Below are positions 6,210 through 8,188 of a DNA stretch of 8,188 nt, in pieces. The DNA is from Thermoplasmatales archaeon ex4484_36 (GTDB lineage: Archaea > Thermoplasmatota > Penumbrarchaeia > Penumbrarchaeales > EX4484-36): assembly GCA_002254765.1 (NCBI GenBank), contig NJDV01000059.1, positions 1 to 8,188 on the forward strand, given 5' to 3'. The notes below the pieces were generated by a model, which was not told the DNA's origin, ran no database searches, and was given only the letters and a program-made list of their open reading frames with translations. Position numbers and translations under genes: made by a program. The number at the start of each line of letters is the position of its first letter. The first letter of the stretch is position 1.

Positions 6210-6542
6210 CTACCTCCGACGCTTTTCTGTCCCCGGGGGGCGGAAGACCATACTTTTGAAAAGCCCCACCCTCCCCCGTGAGGAGAGGAGGGTGGCTAGC
6301 CCCTCCCTCTCAAGTCTCGCGGCCACCTCCTCCATACCCCCCGGGAAGCTCTTCAGCACCCTGATCTTAAAGTAGTGGTTCTCCTCAGCCACCCTCCTCA
6401 GCTCCTCCAACATGCCTTTCCCCACCCCTCCCTTGCCTACGATGGCTGCAGGTTTCAGCTCGCTGAAAAGACGCCCTTCCCTTTTTCCTGGGATGTTTTC
6501 ACCTCCTTTCCGTGTAAGGGAACTCGCCTCACCCCCCCGCAT
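6210..6542 (-). CDS. CRM (CRS1-YhbY) domain RNA-binding protein
   Basis: The 110-residue frame contains ELKPAAIVGKGGVGKGMLEE, then LRRVAEENHYFKIRVLKSFP, then MEEVAARLEREGLATLLSSRGRVGLF. This is the compact CRM fold with its GxxG-type loop (GKGG, residues 36-39) and closing RGRxxxL strand; the domain covers about 26-97. Members bind RNA and, in bacteria (YhbY) and archaea, associate with pre-ribosomal particles. The short tail ends in EKRRR. The ATG at 6540-6542 gives an 88-base overlap with rnp4 and has no ribosome site. A strong GGAGGTGA (6499-6506) sits correctly spaced before an in-frame ATC (6492-6494), so the real start is uncertain. The overlap implies co-transcription with rnp4. Stop is TAG 6210-6212. 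Confidence 0.8.
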   Translation of the reverse strand: MRGGEASSLTRKGGENIPGKREGRLFSELKPAAIVGKGGVGKGMLEELRRVAEENHYFKIRVLKSFPGGMEEVAARLEREGLATLLSSRGRVGLFKSMVFRPPGTEKRRR

Positions 6543-6820
6543 TTAAGACATGTTATATGAAGTGCCCCTCCATAGAAGCGAACCCTGGCGTTAAGAGGGG
6601 GAAGGAGAGGAAGATAGCAACGCTTACATATATACCACTTCCACCTCCTGGGAAGTCTCACGTTCATCTTCTCCCCAAGCCGGAGGGCCTTTTTCACATA
6701 GCTCCTTGCCCTCTCCTCCTCTCCCGTCTTCAGTGCGTCGTTTGCTAGACTGAGAAGAAACTCAATCCTCCTTGTGGTGATATACACCCATATCCCCTTC
6801 CGTATTCCCCTTCGCCGCAT
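6455..6820 (-). CDS. rnp4: Ribonuclease P protein component 4 (Rpr2/Rpp21 family)
   Basis: This 121-residue protein begins with basic residues and helices (TTRRIEFLLSLANDALKTGE, ERARSYVKKALRLGEKMNVR). A zinc ribbon follows: ICKRC (Cys65, Cys68), L-PPLNARVR and ITCLKCGGVRRVPLHG (Cys91, Cys94). This is the signature of the archaeal Rnp4/eukaryal Rpp21 subunit, which pairs with Rnp1 (Rpp29) to help the RNase P RNA recognise and cleave the 5' leader of precursor tRNAs. Length and four-cysteine arrangement are normal for the family. ATG 6818-6820 follows a GGTGATTT stretch, a modest ribosome site. The 3' end overlaps the CRM gene, another RNA-binding protein, which supports an RNA-processing operon. 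Confidence 0.9.
   Translation of the reverse strand: MRRRGIRKGIWVYITTRRIEFLLSLANDALKTGEEERARSYVKKALRLGEKMNVRLPRRWKWYICKRCYLPLLPPLNARVRFYGGALHITCLKCGGVRRVPLHGKEVKTSQEKGKGVFSAS
6499..6506 (-). promoter_or_regulatory. Strong Shine-Dalgarno inside rnp4, upstream of an in-frame ATC in the CRM gene
   Basis: The minus strand reads GGAGGTGA followed by AAAC and then ATC in the CRM frame. No ATG, GTG or TTG is present at that spacing in the CRM frame. The site is a near-ideal anti-16S match, so it may mark the natural start of the CRM gene. Confidence 0.45.
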
Positions 6821-6898
6821 AAATCACCATCCTCTCTATCTATATCTTATTTTTCTAGCCGGGGCAATGTGAAGATTCGTGCACATAGACCACGGAGG

Positions 6899-6936
6899 CT
6901 CCGCAAAACAATACCTTCTCTCCGCAATCTCTGCAA
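6899..6936 (+). repeat. Three copies of CTCYGCAA upstream of the coiled-coil gene
   Basis: CTCCGCAA at 6899-6906, CTCCGCAA at 6920-6927 and CTCTGCAA at 6929-6936 precede the candidate TATA element. Spacings are 21 and 9 bases. They could be regulator-binding half-sites, although short repeats can occur by chance. Confidence 0.3.
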
Positions 6937-6947
6937 AAAAATTAAAT
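6933..6947 (+). promoter_or_regulatory. Candidate BRE/TATA for the coiled-coil gene
   Basis: GCAAAAAAATTAAAT is the most A/T-rich stretch upstream of ATG 6995, and purine-rich bases precede TTAAAT. Transcription would start near 6970, leaving a leader of about 25 bases that contains GGGGG (6983-6987) as a weak ribosome site. Confidence 0.4.
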
Positions 6948-6994
6948 TGTGTGTGATGGTATAGGATTGTAACTAGGAACCAGGGGGCTCCGCC

Positions 6995-8188
6995 ATGAAA
7001 TTGCCAACAGGGAACAAGCTGTTTGAATATGAGGGGGGAGAGAAGAACCTTAAAGAGTGCCTTGAGACCATCCGAAAGAAGGGGCTGGATGGATACCTTG
7101 TGGTCACCTCTGCTGAAGGAGATACGCTCGTGACGGGAGAGATTGTATTCAACAAGGGGGTCCCTGCACTGGCGGAGGTAGTCGTGGGGGGAGAGGCCCG
7201 CTCCTCGGATTCCTCACTTGAGCACATCTTGAAACACGCCGTGAAGCCCGGGGCAAAGATGGAGTTCCGAGAGATAATAGCTGTTGATCCACTGTTGGAC
7301 CTCCTAGAGGATAAAAGGCTGAAAGGGGAAGTCTCTCTGGAGGACGTTCTCAAGAAGATAAGAGAAGAGCAGAAGAGGAAAGAGGAGGAGGAGAAGAAGC
7401 GCAGGGAGATGCTCGATGAGCTGAAGAAGGTGGTAGAGGGGGGATTCTCCCTCCCCTCCTTAGGCGAGCTTAAGAATGCACCTTTCAAGGATGTTGAAGC
7501 GTACTATAAGCGCATAAAGGATGTTCTAAAGAAATATGAGAAAATCTTAGAGGAAATACAGAAGGTGGATGAACCCTCCCTTGAAGAGGTAAAAAGGGAC
7601 CTTATAAAGCTGCTGAAGTCACCGGAGGAGAGCGAGGTTGTCGAGGAGAAGTACAGGGAGTTTAAGGAGAGAGTAGAGGCTCTGAAGGAGAAAAGAGCGA
7701 AGCTGGAGAAGTGGATAGAGGAGTGGAAGAGGCAGGGATATGTCACAACCCTGCTTGAGAAGAAGCTTAAGGAAAACATAGATGAAGCTAGCGCTCTATT
7801 CGTTGACTTTCTGGACCGCCTGCAAAGGGTTAAGGAACTAGAGAAGGAGCTCAAAGAGCTTCTGAAGGAGGAGAAGTTCCAGCCTTTCATAAACGTGGTG
7901 AAGGTTCTCGATAGAAAACTCAAAGACCCTTCCAAAGTGGAGGAGGCTTCAGCGGAACTAGAGGATTTAAAGAAGGCCGCTGAGGAGGATTTCGCCCACA
8001 AGGAGGAGGTAAGGAAAAAGATAGAAGAGCTTGACATGCTGGGTCTGGACACCTCCTATGCCAGAGAGCTTCTCAAAAAGAAGTGGGAAGACATCAAAGA
8101 GGAGTGGGACCAATATGAGAAGAATGCCAATCTTCTCATATCTTTAAGAAAGAAGATGGAAGAGCTTCGGGAGGAGGCGGAGAGAGAC
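6995..8188 (+). CDS. DUF2226-like N-terminal domain fused to long coiled coil (partial, 3' end missing)
   Basis: The frame is open for 398 codons from ATG 6995 to the window edge with no stop. An in-frame TAG at 6974-6976 and no other start codon in between fix the start; GGGGG (6983-6987) is a modest ribosome site. Residues 1-110 form an alpha/beta domain: LPTGNKLFEYEGGEKNLKEC, then GLDGYLVVTS, then GEIVFNKGVPALAEVV. This resembles the archaeal DUF2226 domain, which is predicted to sense or bind a partner but has no firm function. Residues about 115 onward are highly charged heptad-rich helices (EEQKRKEEEEKKRREML and later blocks). Two related helical blocks, 240-289 and 344-393, each place a Gly and Thr/Ser before a Leu/Lys helix. 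No membrane segment or ATPase motif is seen, so it looks cytoplasmic. A chromosome-associated or scaffold role is possible but unproven. Confidence 0.8.
   Translation, partial: MKLPTGNKLFEYEGGEKNLKECLETIRKKGLDGYLVVTSAEGDTLVTGEIVFNKGVPALAEVVVGGEARSSDSSLEHILKHAVKPGAKMEFREIIAVDPLLDLLEDKRLKGEVSLEDVLKKIREEQKRKEEEEKKRREMLDELKKVVEGGFSLPSLGELKNAPFKDVEAYYKRIKDVLKKYEKILEEIQKVDEPSLEEVKRDLIKLLKSPEESEVVEEKYREFKERVEALKEKRAKLEKWIEEWKRQGYVTTLLEKKLKENIDEASALFVDFLDRLQRVKELEKELKELLKEEKFQPFINVVKVLDRKLKDPSKVEEASAELEDLKKAAEEDFAHKEEVRKKIEELDMLGLDTSYARELLKKKWEDIKEEWDQYEKNANLLISLRKKMEELREEAERD

Larger units (their letters stand above)
6821..6994. promoter_or_regulatory. Divergent intergenic region with promoters for rnp4 and the coiled-coil gene
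   Basis: This 174-base A/T-richer gap separates rnp4 (-) from the coiled-coil gene (+). Toward rnp4, the minus strand has an AAAAATAAGATATAG stretch about 25-35 bases from the ATG, a possible TATA element giving a very short leader. Toward the plus gene, GCAAAAAAATTAAAT at 6933-6947 is a candidate BRE/TATA. No tRNA, snoRNA-type box pair or small ORF convinced me here. Confidence 0.45.

Noticed and set aside
6861..6994. A tRNA or C/D-box small RNA gene in the divergent gap
   Set aside because: No T-loop GGTTCRA-type sequence, no cloverleaf pairing and no matched C and D boxes could be found by eye; only an imperfect GTGATGG is present.
6973..8052. Two minus-strand open frames rich in Ser and Phe
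   Set aside because: They are antisense to the Glu/Lys-rich coiled-coil gene, whose plus frame is open without interruption to the window edge and has a plausible start and domain.

Overview
The window looks archaeal, probably euryarchaeal and possibly Thermoplasmatota-like. The evidence is an RNase P protein subunit of the archaeal/eukaryal Rpr2/Rpp21 type, a short CRM-domain RNA-binding protein overlapping it, A/T-rich TATA-like boxes upstream of genes, and a very large secreted, sequon-rich surface protein ending in thrombospondin-type-3-like calcium repeats and one membrane helix. No rRNA, tRNA, CRISPR array, transposase or phage gene is visible. The lineage is inferred from gene content only.

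Layout from left to right. Bases 1-102 (+) hold the last 33 codons of seryl-tRNA synthetase. Only 9 bases separate its stop from the stop of a convergent minus-strand locus that fills 112-6068. That locus reads like one giant surface protein of about 2,000 residues: signal peptide, duplicated beta-rich domain, several Ig-like modules, a von Willebrand A-like domain, more Ig-like modules, calcium repeats, a membrane helix and a basic cytoplasmic tail. As given it is split into three open frames by a frameshift near 3729-3780 and a single in-frame TGA at 2116-2118. Upstream on the minus strand lie a CRM/YhbY-like gene (6210-6542) and rnp4 (6455-6820), which overlap and look like a small RNA-processing operon. 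A divergent intergenic region (6821-6994) separates them from a plus-strand gene (6995 onward). That gene has a small alpha/beta domain resembling DUF2226 followed by long charged coiled coils, and it runs off the window end.

The most unusual part is the giant surface-protein locus. At three places (about 3729-3780, 3394-3426 and 2098-2118) a beta-rich module stops part-way and the sequence continues in the next module. One junction shifts the frame, one creates a stop, and one stays in frame but removes the half of the vWA domain that should carry the DxSxS metal-binding motif. The same kind of damage three times suggests internal deletions in the genome or collapse of repetitive sequence during assembly. 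The sequence alone cannot separate these.

Functionally, the left and right flanks are housekeeping (tRNA charging, tRNA maturation, ribosome or RNA binding). The centre is cell-envelope. Nothing shows that the surface protein works with its neighbours; it has its own candidate promoter at about 6141-6149.
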